From positions 4,092,001 through 4,156,000 of the forward strand of contig OY751485.1 in the NCBI GenBank assembly GCA_963565915.1: a stretch of DNA of 64,000 bases. The letters run 5' to 3'. Positions 10,344-22,100 of the stretch are shown piece after piece. Both the position numbers and the translations under genes were made by a program. Source of the DNA: Entoloma clypeatum. Lineage: Eukaryota > Basidiomycota > Agaricomycetes > Agaricales > Entolomataceae. The notes under the pieces are model-generated. The model was not told the origin of the DNA. It was given only the letters and a program-made list of their open reading frames with translations, and did no database searches. Each line of letters begins with the position of its first letter. The first letter of the stretch is position 1.

Positions 10344-11756
10344 TCAAGCCGCATACATCATAATGACCTGCTCCACCGTCGACCTCTTCTGTAGTACCGT
10401 CGTCGAGTTCACCGCACGATTGTCCCACGCCCGCCTTCGCGCTTGAATTCGGTCGAACAATTTCGAATAAAGGGGTTTCGCGTGCAAGGGCGGCAGAGGG
10501 GGCAGAGGAAAGTCGCTGAGATCGATTGAAACGCTGCTGGTAGCCGAGCCGAGTGTGAAAATGCTCGAGTTGCTGGGACGGGTGACCATGAGAAGCGGGA
10601 TTGGAGGGAGAAGGAAACCATCGTCATCAGTACACGATCCCTCGGTCCGCGTCGAAGAAGTTGCAAGAGAATCCACGGTTTCTGATGAATTTTGACGCAT
10701 AAGGGAGAAGGAGGCCAAAGAAGGTATTGTCGGGCACTGGCTGAGATGAGTTCTGGTAGAAAACGAGGCTGCTAAAGAGGATGTCGTGTTGAGCGAGTTC
10801 TTATCACCGAGTGCAGGAGTAGAGGACGGCTCCCATATGACGACTGCTGGGGGTACCTCCGGAGAAGCCGACTGTAACGACAGAAGGATACCTCTCTTGA
10901 ACTCGATGCTTTGGGTTTGCGCACGCCTGACCTCGTAAACGTCATCCTCGTCGAGTTCATCGTCGGTGCTTGCGAGAGAGGTCACGGAGGACGCGGAAGC
11001 CGAGGTTGCTGGCGAGAAACATTCTATGACGTCAGAAGCCCTCGTCTCATGAGATGAATCAGACGCGTCCGATCCCTGCCTGGGTCTACCTCTGACGGCC
11101 AAACCCCGAGCTAGGTCGTCGATGTTATCTTGAAGGGATTGGAAGATAGAAACGTTCAGGACCGAGAAAGCGTCTTGGGCGGTGTCAGGCAGAAACGTCT
11201 GGCGACTTTCCCAGTCTGCGAGGTCGAGTGTCAAGTTGAAACCAGACGTGATGTCCCTTTCTTCCAGAATGAGTTTTTCAGTCGACGAAGACAACGCAGG
11301 TATATCGGGGTTGGTGGCGAGGTCCACAATCTGAAATGCTGGCGATTCCGGTGGGTCGTGGTCATCAGTCGTTGTATGGACATCTTCGACATAGACGATC
11401 CGCGTAGGCCCTGTTCCCCAGGTAGGGTCGCCTAAAAGTGTCCCTTTATCCGATGGAGGCGTCGCTCTTCGTGATCTGGATCGTCGTCGACACCATTTGA
11501 AAGCGCTTGAAACTGATAAATGCTGCCTCTTGTACAGGAAGAACGCCAGAAAAAGTCCTACAAGTACGGCTGTGAACGATCCTGCAGCGATAAATGCGAT
11601 GGAAAGGTGATTGGGTCGCTCAGGGACAGTATCTGAGGGAGACGGGACGATGTTTGCGTGAAGATTGGTATACGCGGGGCGATCTAGAAGCTGGCGGCGC
11701 GATAACGCCTTGTGCTGGGTGAAGTATTTGGTGCTTCTTGCGAGCAGAGGGGCCAT
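10344..11756 (-). CDS. single-pass membrane protein with disordered cytosolic tail, function unknown
   Basis: Intronless frame of 470 aa from ATG 11756 (MAPLLARSTKYFTQHK) to TGA 10344. A short N-terminal part with no Cys precedes one membrane helix (LSIAFIAAGSFTAVLVGLFL AFF) and a stop-transfer cluster of basic residues (YKRQ, then RRRSRSRRA). The remaining roughly 350 residues are Ser/Thr-rich with acidic patches such as STDDELDEDD. This layout fits a type III plasma-membrane protein with a phosphorylatable tail, but no domain is recognised. An upstream in-frame extension exists without a better ATG. It begins 151 bp after the ELL stop codon on the same strand. Confidence 0.7.
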   Translation of the reverse strand: MAPLLARSTKYFTQHKALSRRQLLDRPAYTNLHANIVPSPSDTVPERPNHLSIAFIAAGSFTAVLVGLFLAFFLYKRQHLSVSSAFKWCRRRSRSRRATPPSDKGTLLGDPTWGTGPTRIVYVEDVHTTTDDHDPPESPAFQIVDLATNPDIPALSSSTEKLILEERDITSGFNLTLDLADWESRQTFLPDTAQDAFSVLNVSIFQSLQDNIDDLARGLAVRGRPRQGSDASDSSHETRASDVIECFSPATSASASSVTSLASTDDELDEDDVYEVRRAQTQSIEFKRGILLSLQSASPEVPPAVVIWEPSSTPALGDKNSLNTTSSLAASFSTRTHLSQCPTIPSLASFSLMRQNSSETVDSLATSSTRTEGSCTDDDGFLLPPIPLLMVTRPSNSSIFTLGSATSSVSIDLSDFPLPPLPPLHAKPLYSKLFDRIQARRRAWDNRAVNSTTVLQKRSTVEQVIMMYAA

Positions 11757-11907
11757 TGTTGAAGAAAGGTAAAGATCGTGGGGCAGTAGAAGTGGCCAGT
11801 AAAGACAGGTGGTGAGGATGACAGTATGTTCACCTCGAGTATTTATATGTACAGTAGGAGGGAGGCTGACCAAAAACAATAAATTATGTGATTGGTAGAA
11901 CTGACCC

Positions 11908-14332
11908 TCATCGGTCAAACTTGGCACGCATGTCCATCAGCTCCTCATGCAAGCGCTGATAGTCCAGACTCAGCCGACTCAGATCCTCCGAATCCATCAG
12001 GTCACCCCCATCCGACTCCGCCGTAGAACCATACCCATCCCCGCGGTCCAACAAGTTCTGGATCTTGCCCCTCTGTGTCCACACCTTGTGGTACACGGTC
12101 AGATACTCGCCATATCTTGACTTATACCGAGCCCGCAGCGCTGCATGTTCAGTCGGAAGTGGCCGTGCAGGGCGCTGAGGCGCATAAGTAGGTGACTGGT
12201 TTGAAGAAGGATTCGTAGCCGATGGTGGGGTCGGCAGTGGCCCAATCAGACTCTCGCGTTTGGGTCGGCGAATCTCACCTTCGTCCTCGGAGGAAGTGAA
12301 GACGGGAGATTTGCGACGGGCCTTTGAAGTTCCAGTTGTCTTGGAGGGATCGTTTCGGGTCTTTTGGGACGGTGCTGGTTCCTTTGCATCACGCGGTATC
12401 TTTGCGGTCGCAGCCGATTCCTTCTTGATCTTCGGTAGAGGGGAGGGTGGTGGAAGCGGCGACGGCTCTTTGTGGGTTTTGGCGCGCGGCGGTCCGAGTT
12501 CTGGCTTCTTGGGTAGCGAAAGATCCCTAATCTTGGTCTCTTTACTGGGCAGGGTTGCTGGGATTGTGTTTGCATCTGTCTTGCGTTTCTTTTGTGGGCC
12601 TGACTTGGAAGCTGTCGTGTCAGAATCGTCATCGTCATGAGCGACCTGTTTTCGTTTGTGAGGCACAACCTCCTTCAGATCAGGTCGACGTCCCGATTCA
12701 ACCTCCTCCTTGACAACGCGACCCTTACCCTTCTCCTTCGACCGTTCTGAAAATCTCTCTCTTTCAGATTCTGTGCCAGCAACCGTTGCGTCTGAGTCTC
12801 TGGATTTCCGTATCCGTTGTGTAGCCGGGAGCTTTTTCTCTTGGACGTTTGGTGGAGAGATGGGGGGTAGAGGTCTTGCAGGCAATGAAGGAGTGGGCCC
12901 TGTACGCACGTCAACTGATTTCGGAAGAGAGTTGAGGTTGGGGCTATCGGAGGGTTCTCGCCCGGTAGGCGGCGTCTTTCCCATTTTGAAACCGGACCCA
13001 GGCAATTTCCTCCCAGCAGCAGAAGGCTTGGTTTTCGGCTGTGAGAGGAGGTCAGATTCTTTTGCCTTGCCGCCGGCAGCTGTAGCCTTGTCCTTGATCT
13101 GTACATTGGCATTATTGGGTTTTGGCTTGGCTTTCTTTTCTTTGAGCTCCTTGGACGATACACCTCGCTTTGGCAGTATTTCTGTTGTTTTAGGTTCACC
13201 CTCCCTAGATGAGGACGAGGATGATGCTGATGATACTGATGATGATGATGATGGTTCCGCGATGTGGTTATTTGTCAGAGCGCGATATTCGAAATGTTCC
13301 CAGAGCGGATCGGAGGACTTGATACCAAGACTATGAATTTTCTGCTTTCCAGTTCTGGACATTGCGAGACGTTCCTTCTCCTGCAGTCCCGGCCAACCAA
13401 AAGGGCGCACTTCCTTCCAGGCGCCTGTCCTGAGGCGCCACACTTTTGTAGTCGGATCCTCTCCCCGCTTCAGAGGAGATGCGAGCTCTCCCACCTGGAA
13501 GCATGATAAGGGGCTGGAGAGGAGTGTGAATGAGGAGAGGAACGCTAACCTCTGCTAAGATCTCAAGAAGCTCCTGTCGGGTGGAGGCATCGCAATCGGT
13601 GCCACCCACCATCTTAACAATCATGTCACGGGGCCTTTCGGAGACGGCCAAGAAATGTACCAATCTTTTGCGCATGTGAGCCGAAGCATTACTGGGCTTG
13701 ATCTTGGATGGCGCTGGGGACGGAACGCGGGCCGAAGCGGTGGACGACGACATAGCGGCGTTGAGTTTTGCTTGGTCGGCTGGACGGACAGCATGTCGAA
13801 ACATACTCGATGTGTGATCTTTCCGCTTCCTCGAATTAGTCGGAGGGGGTGGTGGTGCATCGATGAATATAGTCCTGCGATCATCCTTCTGCTTGGCGGC
13901 ATCACTGGTCTTCTCACGAAGTTTGTCTTTAATGCTTTCCCCGATCTCACGCTCGACGGTGAATTTTCCAGTGACGTTTGCGTAGTGTTTGAGTGGGGCG
14001 GATGGCTTAGTGGCCGAAGTAGTGCGTAGATAGAGTTCATGGGGTGCGTCTTCCTTAAGGGGGCGCATGGGATAGAAAGTGCTGCCGATGTGTATACCCT
14101 GACCGTTGAGTATAACATAAAGAACATAAAGGGTAAAGGAGAAAGAGACAGTTACCGGGATATCTCCAAACTCGAAATGGAGCTGGGGTTTGTCGCCATC
14201 GTACGACTGGAGGGCGCTGAGGGTGTCGGACGACATGCGGACGATCATGGCGTTCTTGGGCTTTGAGTAGCCCGATTCACCAGGGTTGGTGTGCGGGAGG
14301 AGGGACAGGCTGGAGTTCGGGGGCAAAGGCAT
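11908..14332 (-). CDS. ELL1: RNA polymerase II elongation factor ELL
   Basis: Three exons. Exon 1 starts MPLPPNSSLSLLPHTNPGES and joins GDIP to GIHIGSTFYPM by removing an intron near 14106-14154. An intron at 13495-13550 lies between EILAE and VGELAS. The N-terminal half has the ELL domain pattern: IVRMSSDTLSALQSYDG, then MRKRLVHFLAVSERPRDMIV with TRQELLEILAEV, a winged-helix-like segment followed by WRLRTGAWKEVRPFGWPG. A long basic, Ser-rich disordered middle follows. The C-terminus (YKSRYGEYLTVYHKVW to HEELMDMRAKFDR) matches the occludin/ELL homology domain. In fission yeast Ell1 works with Eaf1 to suppress Pol II pausing. The two-domain order supports the call well. Confidence 0.85.
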
Positions 14333-14496
14333 CGTTCAACGGCCAGCGACGGAACGGGACAAGGGACAGCTCAAGATCGCTTCAACACGTGACTCCCGCA
14401 CGTTCGACGCGACGCTCGTGCGTTCGACGCTACCGTAACTCACGTTTGCTCTTTTCCCCCAGGTATATAGGCATTCACCGCCATGGAAATCCCATA
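14333..14496. promoter_or_regulatory. divergent promoter of ELL and BTA1 with a 4-codon upstream ORF
   Basis: 164 bp separate the start codons. On the plus side, ATG GAA ATC CCA TAA at 14483-14497 is a minimal ORF in a strong context (CCGCCATGG). Its stop overlaps the BTA1 start as TAATG. A TATATAG at 14465-14471 could place the transcript start just before or after this ORF, so whether it is in the mRNA is unknown. Confidence 0.45.
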
Positions 14497-17400
14497 ATGG
14501 AGGCCCACCATCTTCCATGGCAACTCGCTCTGGTCGCCCTCTGCCTCTTCGCCGCTTTACGCTTCTTTAAACCTCAGCTCAGGTTTATATGGCATTGCTT
14601 CCTTCAGCCTCTCACCGCGCAGGATCAACGAGATCGGTTACACAACGTCCGTCCGTCCTCTATCCGCATCTCCCTCAATAGAATAGCTCATTCACCGTAG
14701 TTCTACAAAGGACAAGCGGATATATACGACAAGACCCGGTCTTCCCTTCTCCGTGGTCGAAATACAATGCTGAGCTTGTCCGCCAGCCATCTGCGCACTA
14801 TGAGAGCTTCTCACTCGCACGACCAGAGACTCGTATGGGTCGATATTGGTGGAGGAACTGGTATGATACCTCTCCTCCCGTTACGACAGCTCATCATCCT
14901 TGCCAGGACACAACATCGAGATGATGGACAATTATATTCCAGTCTCTTCTTTTGATGCGATATATCTCATCGATCTCTGCGAGCCTCTTCTTGACGTCGC
15001 GAGGAAGCGGTTTGCAGCGAAAGGGTGGTCCAACATCACCGTCCTCTGTCAAGATGCAAGTCAGTTCACGCTCCCTGAGTGGGCAGATGGTATGGATCCG
15101 AAAGGAACTATTAGTTTTGTTACCATGAGCTATTCCCTTTCGATGGCAAGCTCCTCCCTATCTCGACTTGGTGTTCACCTTTCAACAATAGTCTAGATTC
15201 CGAGCTATTATACCCTGTTGGATCGCATCGATCACGTCCTTTCTCCGCAACATGGGTTGCTGGCCGTCGTTGACTTCTATACTGCCGGTAAACAACCTTC
15301 CTTGCATGAAAAGGCAATCGGAGGTGTCAGCAAAGAATGCGGATGGCTGTCGCGTTGGTTCTGGCAAATCTGGTTCGACTTTGACCACGTAAGTAAACTC
15401 TTTTTCTTACAGAACCTTTGATGAAACTATATTCTCAGGTTTCGCTCGGCTCTGCAAGAAGGTCGTATCTTGAATACAGGTTTGGCACTGTAAGCTCGAG
15501 ATCATTTATCCAGTTCTCCCGAATCAATAGTCTTGGTATAGGTCAAAAGTTACAACGGTCGAAACCGCTTCTTCCTACCTTTCGTTATCCGGATGTGAGG
15601 CAGTTACGCAAGATTTGTACTTTTCTAATAATCGAATATTTCCCCCCACAGTCCATATTATGTCTGGCTCGGTCGTCCACGCACCTGTGATGTTAGACAG
15701 GCTTGTCATGCATTCGAGATTGAGGGAGGAAATCTCATCGGCAATTGCTCCCCTATCCTACCAAGCCGTGATACCAAGGAAATCGTGCCTCCTTTGGAAA
15801 TCGGGAAGCCCATCCTAGAAATCAAGGCAGCGAATGAGGCTTCTCCGACGGTGATCGATATCACACCACCCTTGAGCTCCTTCCATTATCAAGTAGGCAA
15901 GGTTAGAACTTTGCCTCCGTCCATCGCTAGCCTCTTTGACTCTGCTTCCTAGTACTGGCGTCTGCCCTACTATGATACACCCGTGCACAAGGAGTTCAGG
16001 ACGTTTATTTATTCCTTTACTTGGGTATGTGTGCGAGTTATCACTCCTACATCTGAATACATTATCGACGAACAACACTTCAGGAAGATCCTTTCGAAGA
16101 CATGAGGTATCTTGAGCTAACTTCGGATGATTCTATGCTGGTAATCACTTCTGCGGGCGACAATGCACTACACTATGCCATCTCTTCCCAACCCAAACGT
16201 GTGAGGATTGTCAATCTTTCAGTGTATGGATCTCCTAACACACTCCTATTAGATACATTGCGTGGACATGAACCCTTGGTAAACACTCCGTCATCGGTTG
16301 CAACGTCCGACTGATTGACAGGAGCTTTCACCTACAGCCAAGGCCACTTGCTCGAACTCAAACTGGCCGCGGTTCAGAGTCTCGAATATGAAGACTTTTT
16401 CGCGATGTTCGGCTCAGGGCGACATCCTCACTTCCGCACCCTTCTTGACTCTAAGCTGGCCCCTCACCTGTCATCAAGTGCCTATCAATTCTGGAGGATC
16501 AATGACGATGCATTTTCATCTGCATTCTACCTCCGAGGCTACAGCGGCTGGGCCCTCCGCCTCGCACGCCTCATTTTTTCCATAGCCGGCGTCATGAACG
16601 TTGTCGAGGATCTGTGCAACTGCGAGGATGTGCGAGAGCAGGAAGAGATCTGGAGAGCGAAGCTGCGGCCTGTGCTACTCAACCCCGTGGTCGTTTCTTT
16701 GCTCAAAAACCCAATTTTCTGTTGGAACGCACTTGGGGTACCCCTGAACCAGCGCAGGATGCTTTTAGAGGAAGGGTCCATTCACGATTTCATTTCCCAT
16801 ACGTTAGATCCCGTGGTTTCGTCCTATCATCTGAAGGGTGGAGCTTACTTTTACCTTTTGGTCCGTTCTATTTATCCTTCTTTCCCTGTCTGATGCAAAA
16901 TGATAAGGCACTATTGGGACATTATACGCCCACTTCATGCCCTGCATATCTCACACGCAGCGGATTCAACGCTTTGAAGGCCGATCATAACAAAGCCATG
17001 GATGCATTCCGCTTGCACACGGATTCAATTGCCAAGTACATACCTTGTTCGACGAAAAAAGGAGGAATCTGACCTTGTAGCAGCGTTCTTACCGGGCTGC
17101 CAGATTCGTCTCTCACACAAGCACTGATCATGGATCACCTGGACTGGTTTACACCTGGCTCAAAGGATGTTGTAGACGAAGTTCGGGAATTCCATCGCGT
17201 GCTTACCTCAAGTGGCGCTGTGTATTGGCGATCTGCATCCCGCAAGCCATGGTATAATGAGGCGTGAGTGCTTTCTTGTTATCGTTTTATTCAAAGTGTG
17301 CCGAGAGTTTCAAATTTGCAGTTTTATTGAGGCAGGCTTTGAGGTTTCATCTATCGCCATACGAGATGGTAGCAAGGCCATCGATATGGTCAATATGTTC

Positions 17401-17499
17401 GTTTTTCCTTCGCCCTCCGCATACTTGCAATGGATATTAATATACTTGTTTCCTTTGAAAAGGTATGCGTCTTGCTGGCGTGGAACGAAACGGTCATGA
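14497..17499 (+). CDS. BTA1: betaine lipid synthase Bta1 (DGTS synthesis)
   Basis: Makes diacylglyceryl-trimethylhomoserine, a phosphorus-free membrane lipid, from diacylglycerol and S-adenosylmethionine. Many exons. An N-terminal membrane anchor (LALVALCLFAALRFF) is followed by a BtaB-like methyltransferase domain with the AdoMet motif WVDIGGGTG (split by an intron before HNIEMM), AIYLIDLCEPLLDVARKRF and VTMSYSLSM. The second half is the BtaA-like DUF3419 domain: YWRLPYYDTPVHKEFRTFIY, MLVITSAGDNALHYA, QALIMDHLDWFTPG. The order BtaB then BtaA is the fungal one, opposite to that in algae. The last exon ends MYASCWRGTKRS with TGA at 17497-17499. In fungi this enzyme is induced by phosphate limitation. 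The ER location is inferred from the anchor. Confidence 0.9.
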
Positions 17500-17519
17500 T
17501 GAGGGTATGATGTAAAGGA

Positions 17520-18640
17520 TTATGCTTTTAGATGATCTTCTAAATAAACCACAAACTTATTAGTGATACTTTCTTCTCCCCAATCAACTGTTCCTTTTTC
17601 CGTCGTTCCTAGGGTAATCGCTTTTTTATGAATTGTAACGAATTGACGTTTAAGTCGCTGTAATTCGCTGAGTGTGAGGTGACGAGGGGGCAGGGCGACC
17701 TGATGTCTGATAGCTGTCGAGGCAGTCGTCGAAATCGATAGATTGAGCTGTCCTCCTAGCCCATTCTGTTCAGATAGAATGGACGAAATTATGGTAGCAG
17801 TTGTTTGTTCAAGCGTATGTAATGCATCGGTAGGTGCTTTGGCGACCTGATGAGTGTGTTTCAGATGAGGCTAGTCGCACGATTGGGTCTGAAGCGTACG
17901 GAGAGAGTTCCAGAATTTGGAGGCTTGACGTTGCCCTTGGTGATTGCCTCCCAAATTTGCGGCATCGGAGGAGCATCTTCCGTCCAAAGAATGGTGAACA
18001 GGGGTGAATCCCAGCGGACCATGGACGATGGCTCCTCATATCTGAATAGCAGATTATCCAACCTTCAACCGATAAGAAAGGTCAGTGAGTCGATCGGATG
18101 GTGCGGTGTCGAGAGAAGGTACGTTTCAGGTGCATATATACGACCATCCTGACGAGTCTTATTCCACTCTCTGCATAGGTCTTGGGTGGCAACGACGTAG
18201 ATCTGAGGAGATCATTGATTTCATGAGCAAAGAGAGGGGAGCGAGTTGGAGCATACAGTGCAGACGCGCAACTTCATCTCTCGGGCGGCGCAATAGATCT
18301 GATAACGAAAACCCTTGATGTAGTTGAGGGCATCGACGATCAGGATGGTGTCGGGGGCCATTTGTCTCTGGATTGCAGTGAACAAGGCACCTCTTGCAGG
18401 TTTCTCAGAACGGCTGTCTTGAGGAAGAGGATTGGATGCTGGAACAGGGTAGGGGATGTTGTACTCACCATCATAGGCACTTCGAGTGAAGTTCAGAGAA
18501 TCATCAGAGAGGACGATGACCTTTGACAAAGGACCATTGTAAGATTCATCGCAGAAAAGTTGTTCCAAGAATGTGCATATTTGACGTGTTCTCTTGGTCT
18601 TGCCAGAGCAAGGGAAACCAGATACAGTGACAAGTGCCAT
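17520..18640 (-). CDS. KTI12: Kti12, Elongator-associated P-loop protein
   Basis: Starts MALVTVSGFPCSGKT; GFPCSGKT is the Walker A loop. It continues with VIVLSDDSLNF, ILIVDALNYIKGFRYQIYCA and, after introns, IYVVATQDLCREWNKTR, LDNLLFRYEEPS, RWDSPLFTILW and the C-terminal LTLSELQRLKRQFVTIHKK. These are Kti12 landmarks (kin to the Sec tRNA kinase PSTK). Kti12 binds tRNA and Elongator and is needed for wobble uridine modification. Stop TAA is at 17520-17522, only 20 bp from the BTA1 stop on the other strand, so the 3' ends must overlap. At least three introns. Confidence 0.92.
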
Positions 18641-19112
18641 GAAGGTAAAAGCAAGATTTTATTGCAAGAGTATATAGATAGTATAGAGCAGAATAGCTCA
18701 TAAGGGTTCCAAAAATTACTGAAAGCCGAAGCTAACAGATGGGTTCGGATGTATAATTTGCAATCAGCAAAAAGACTGTGCCTCGGTAGAAACCTCACTG
18801 GCGACAGTACATGCCCGAGCACAAGAGATGGGGGTAAAAGGGTTCGAATGGGGGTGAGTTTTATAGTCCGTACTGCGCACGGACCATGCTTACTAATATA
18901 TAGGGTTAGTGGTAACACAGCCACTGTTAGATGGACATGTGACCATTGGTAAGTTGTACTGTATCCCTGGAAATCCAGCTTCACCACCATCTTCTTGGCA
19001 TTCTATCTTCCTTCTCGGCGCTCAGCGAGCTGCCCGGACTTTTATCCACTGTACCCAATCCCACCACACCCCTTCCTCAACACCCCTCCTCTAACCTTCA
19101 GCGCGCCAACCC
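18641..19112. promoter_or_regulatory. divergent promoter region of KTI12 and the LIM-RhoGAP gene
   Basis: 472 bp between start codons. A TATATAG-like run lies near 18670 on the KTI12 side, and the RhoGAP side has a C/T-rich leader (19040-19110). No gene is seen in it. Confidence 0.4.
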
Positions 19113-22100
19113 ATGTCCGCGACAACCCATCCTTCCCAACGCGATGTAAACCATCGCGACTTCCCTCATACACAGAATACCTACGACCAATCGATGGACG
19201 ACGCCCTCGTAGACGACCGACTATGCCCTGGGTGCAAGAAATCAGCCGTTACAGAGCACGGAGGTCTGGTGGTTGCATTTGGGTGCGTGCACGACTTTCA
19301 AACCTTCGTCTGACTTGACTATGGCTGATCAATCCGTTCGCATATGCTGATCGACTCTTGCCCACCTACCACAGCCAATCTTTTTTCCATGTCGACTGCT
19401 TCAAGTGCGCCAAATGCGGCAATCAAGTCAACGCTGACACGAACCTCCTCCTTCTCTCCGACGGATCCCCCATCTGTGCCAACTGCTCGTACAGCTGTAA
19501 CGTTTGCCACCTTCCCATTCTCGATGAGGCCATCATGACCGGAGACGACTCGTACCACGCCCACTGTTTCAAATGTAAGGTCTGCGACACCAGAATCGAC
19601 GAGCTCGTGTTCGCAAAGACCAGTCATGGCATATATTGTATGAATTGCCATAACAAGCGCATGATAAAACTTAGAGAACATGCACAGAGAAAAGCAGAGC
19701 GGGCCAAAGAGAAAGCTGCTGCTACCGGGACCGGTTCGAACAGATCTCGGGAACGCTTGCATCAGGATAACGGTGTATGTCTTCTTTGTTTCGTGCGCTT
19801 TCAGAAGTGGTAACCTATAGCTCACGTAGTTCCCCTCTCCTGGTCTCCAACCACCTATCAACTCACAATCCTCCAGCAATCGCCATTCCGAAATTCCTGC
19901 TGTAAGCAGATCCCCTGCTAAGCCCTTGCCCGGCGCCTATGTGAGCGACGCCTTTGCGTCTGCGCCCCTGGCTTCGCCTTCCCATCAGGTGTCATCTCAG
20001 TCCTTCTCCATGACTGTCGCTCCTCCCTCGGAATCCAGGAGATCCGAAACGGCCCCTGACCATGACAGACCATTCGCGACCAAGCAGAATACACTCCCCA
20101 TACCCAACGCACCCTTTCAGATGGATTCTGACGCCCGACGACGGAGTTACGATGACGGAGTCCGCCCGTTAAATATTTTATTTGGCTCGAAAGACGAACC
20201 GATACAGAATTCTTCCGATATGCTCGCTCCCGGCATGACCTCGCGTCGTGACAAACGGCGTTCTATCAATCCTGGCATCTCTCTTTCAGAACCCGCACCG
20301 TCCGTAGATGCTCCAGCAGTGTCATCTCCTGAAAATCTGTCTCCACCGCAATCTTCAACTGCCACCACCTCCACCACCTCCCGACGGGACAAAAGACGTT
20401 CAATCAATCCCGCCGTTTCATTGTCTGAGTTCGGTTTCCCCACGTCATCATCCACTCTTTCTCCTCGCTCGTCTCCGCTTAATGGCCCCCTGTCGTCCGA
20501 TCGCATGCAAGTACCTCCTTCACCTGGTGGACGAGAACCTCCTCGTCAGGCATCTTTTCCCTCTCAAGAACAATATGATATCCATCCGAAATCCCCCTCC
20601 ACCTCGTCTCGGCCTAGTCCTACTTCTCATCACACCGATGAGGTCTGGCGTCGCCAACCGCGATCTGCATCTCCTTCGAGAAATATGGATGATCAATCCC
20701 AAGATCAAACAATTGTTGTGAAATCACCCCCTTCTAGTGTAACGCTCGGCTCAGTGCCCCCTTCCAAAACCCGTGCCAGGACTGCTGGGCGCGGTGGCCA
20801 GAATTCTCTAAGCAGTGTTTCCCCGCGGGACGACATCGATCGTCCATCTAGAAGCCTGGGTCTCAATGACTTTGACGCTCTTGTTGCTGGGCATGATGAT
20901 CAAATTCCTGGCTCCCGCCCTCATTCCGGCAGTCTCAGTCCTCACTCTTTAATCAGATCACGGTCAGTATCTCCTGCCCATCGTGCAGATGTTCCTTCTG
21001 GTATCGAAAGTGAAACGGAGACGGATAGCGAAGCCGAAAAAGACGCGCGATTACGAGAGAATACCCCTCCCGCTCCCCCAGCTAAGGCGAGGAAACAATC
21101 CTCTGCTCGTCCCAAAAAATCCGGTGCGGTTTCAGATGCGTACCCGGAAGCAGATACAGCCTTGGGATCACCCGACTCCGACTCATTCTCTGAGTCTTCG
21201 CCTGTCGAGCGCACGTCTCACTCCACTTTTATTGCACCTGCTCTTCCGCCAATCCGCATCTCAATGAACACGGCTGATTTCTCGGAACTTCTCAGTTCCG
21301 TCGGAGGTTTCCCCTCGCTCAAATCGTTGGATCATCTTGCAAGGATTTCAGAAAATAAAGCGGGTATAGTTGGTGGTACACCAACACCTGCCAACATTGA
21401 TGATCTCACCCCCACGAACGAATTTGCTGCAATTCCGCCCCTGTTCGTCGAGAACGACCGTAACGATGGTCAGGGTCAGTTCATTGATAAAGTTGTGTCA
21501 CAAGCCTCTCAGTCACCCTATGTACCTCCTAAGCCGGCCAAAACTCCTTCCGTCTTTACGCGTCCCAACGAATCTAGCACTTCAGTATCGTCCGCTGCAC
21601 CGCTATCCTCGGCGACCTCGGCGAGTGCGGAGAGCTTGACATTGAACGGTTCTTCCAGTTCTATCAACGAGTCAGCAAGTGCAACGCGCATCACTTTGAC
21701 TGAACCTGAGTCCACCTCATTCAGAACCTTGGGCGGTGATACGGGGGAGGTTGTCATCCTTCGACTCCAAGAAGCACTCGCTGATGCAAAAGAACGTGGC
21801 GCACAACAACTGAAAATGGATCGCACTTTTGTCGCGGCCATCTTGGCAACGTTGGAATCGACAAAAACCGAACTTGAGCAGCTCAAGAGCAGATTTGATG
21901 GTATCAAGGTTGGGTCATGCCTTTCGCTTCGTCTCCGTGATTTGAACAATCTCTTCTAGAGAACGAGCAAGCAATATATCGACGGCATTACTGTTGCACA
22001 TGGAGAGTACGATCGAGAATTAAAAGCTAGACGAGAAGCTGAAGCTGAAGTTACGCGATTGAGGGTTCTCTTGTCCGGTCAGGTCGCAAGACTCACTGCC

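Noticed and set aside
11757..11927. N-terminal extension of the 10344-11756 membrane protein
   Set aside because: The extended frame begins at a non-ATG codon and runs into promoter-like sequence; ATG 11756 is the plausible start.
12260..13336. Plus-strand frames of 126 and 208 codons opposite ELL
   Set aside because: They are antisense shadows of the Ser/Lys-rich ELL coding region with no domain character.
8104..14332. Secondary-metabolite cluster around the P450
   Set aside because: Neighbours are Rps2, a disordered protein, a membrane protein and ELL; no synthase, transporter or regulator is present.
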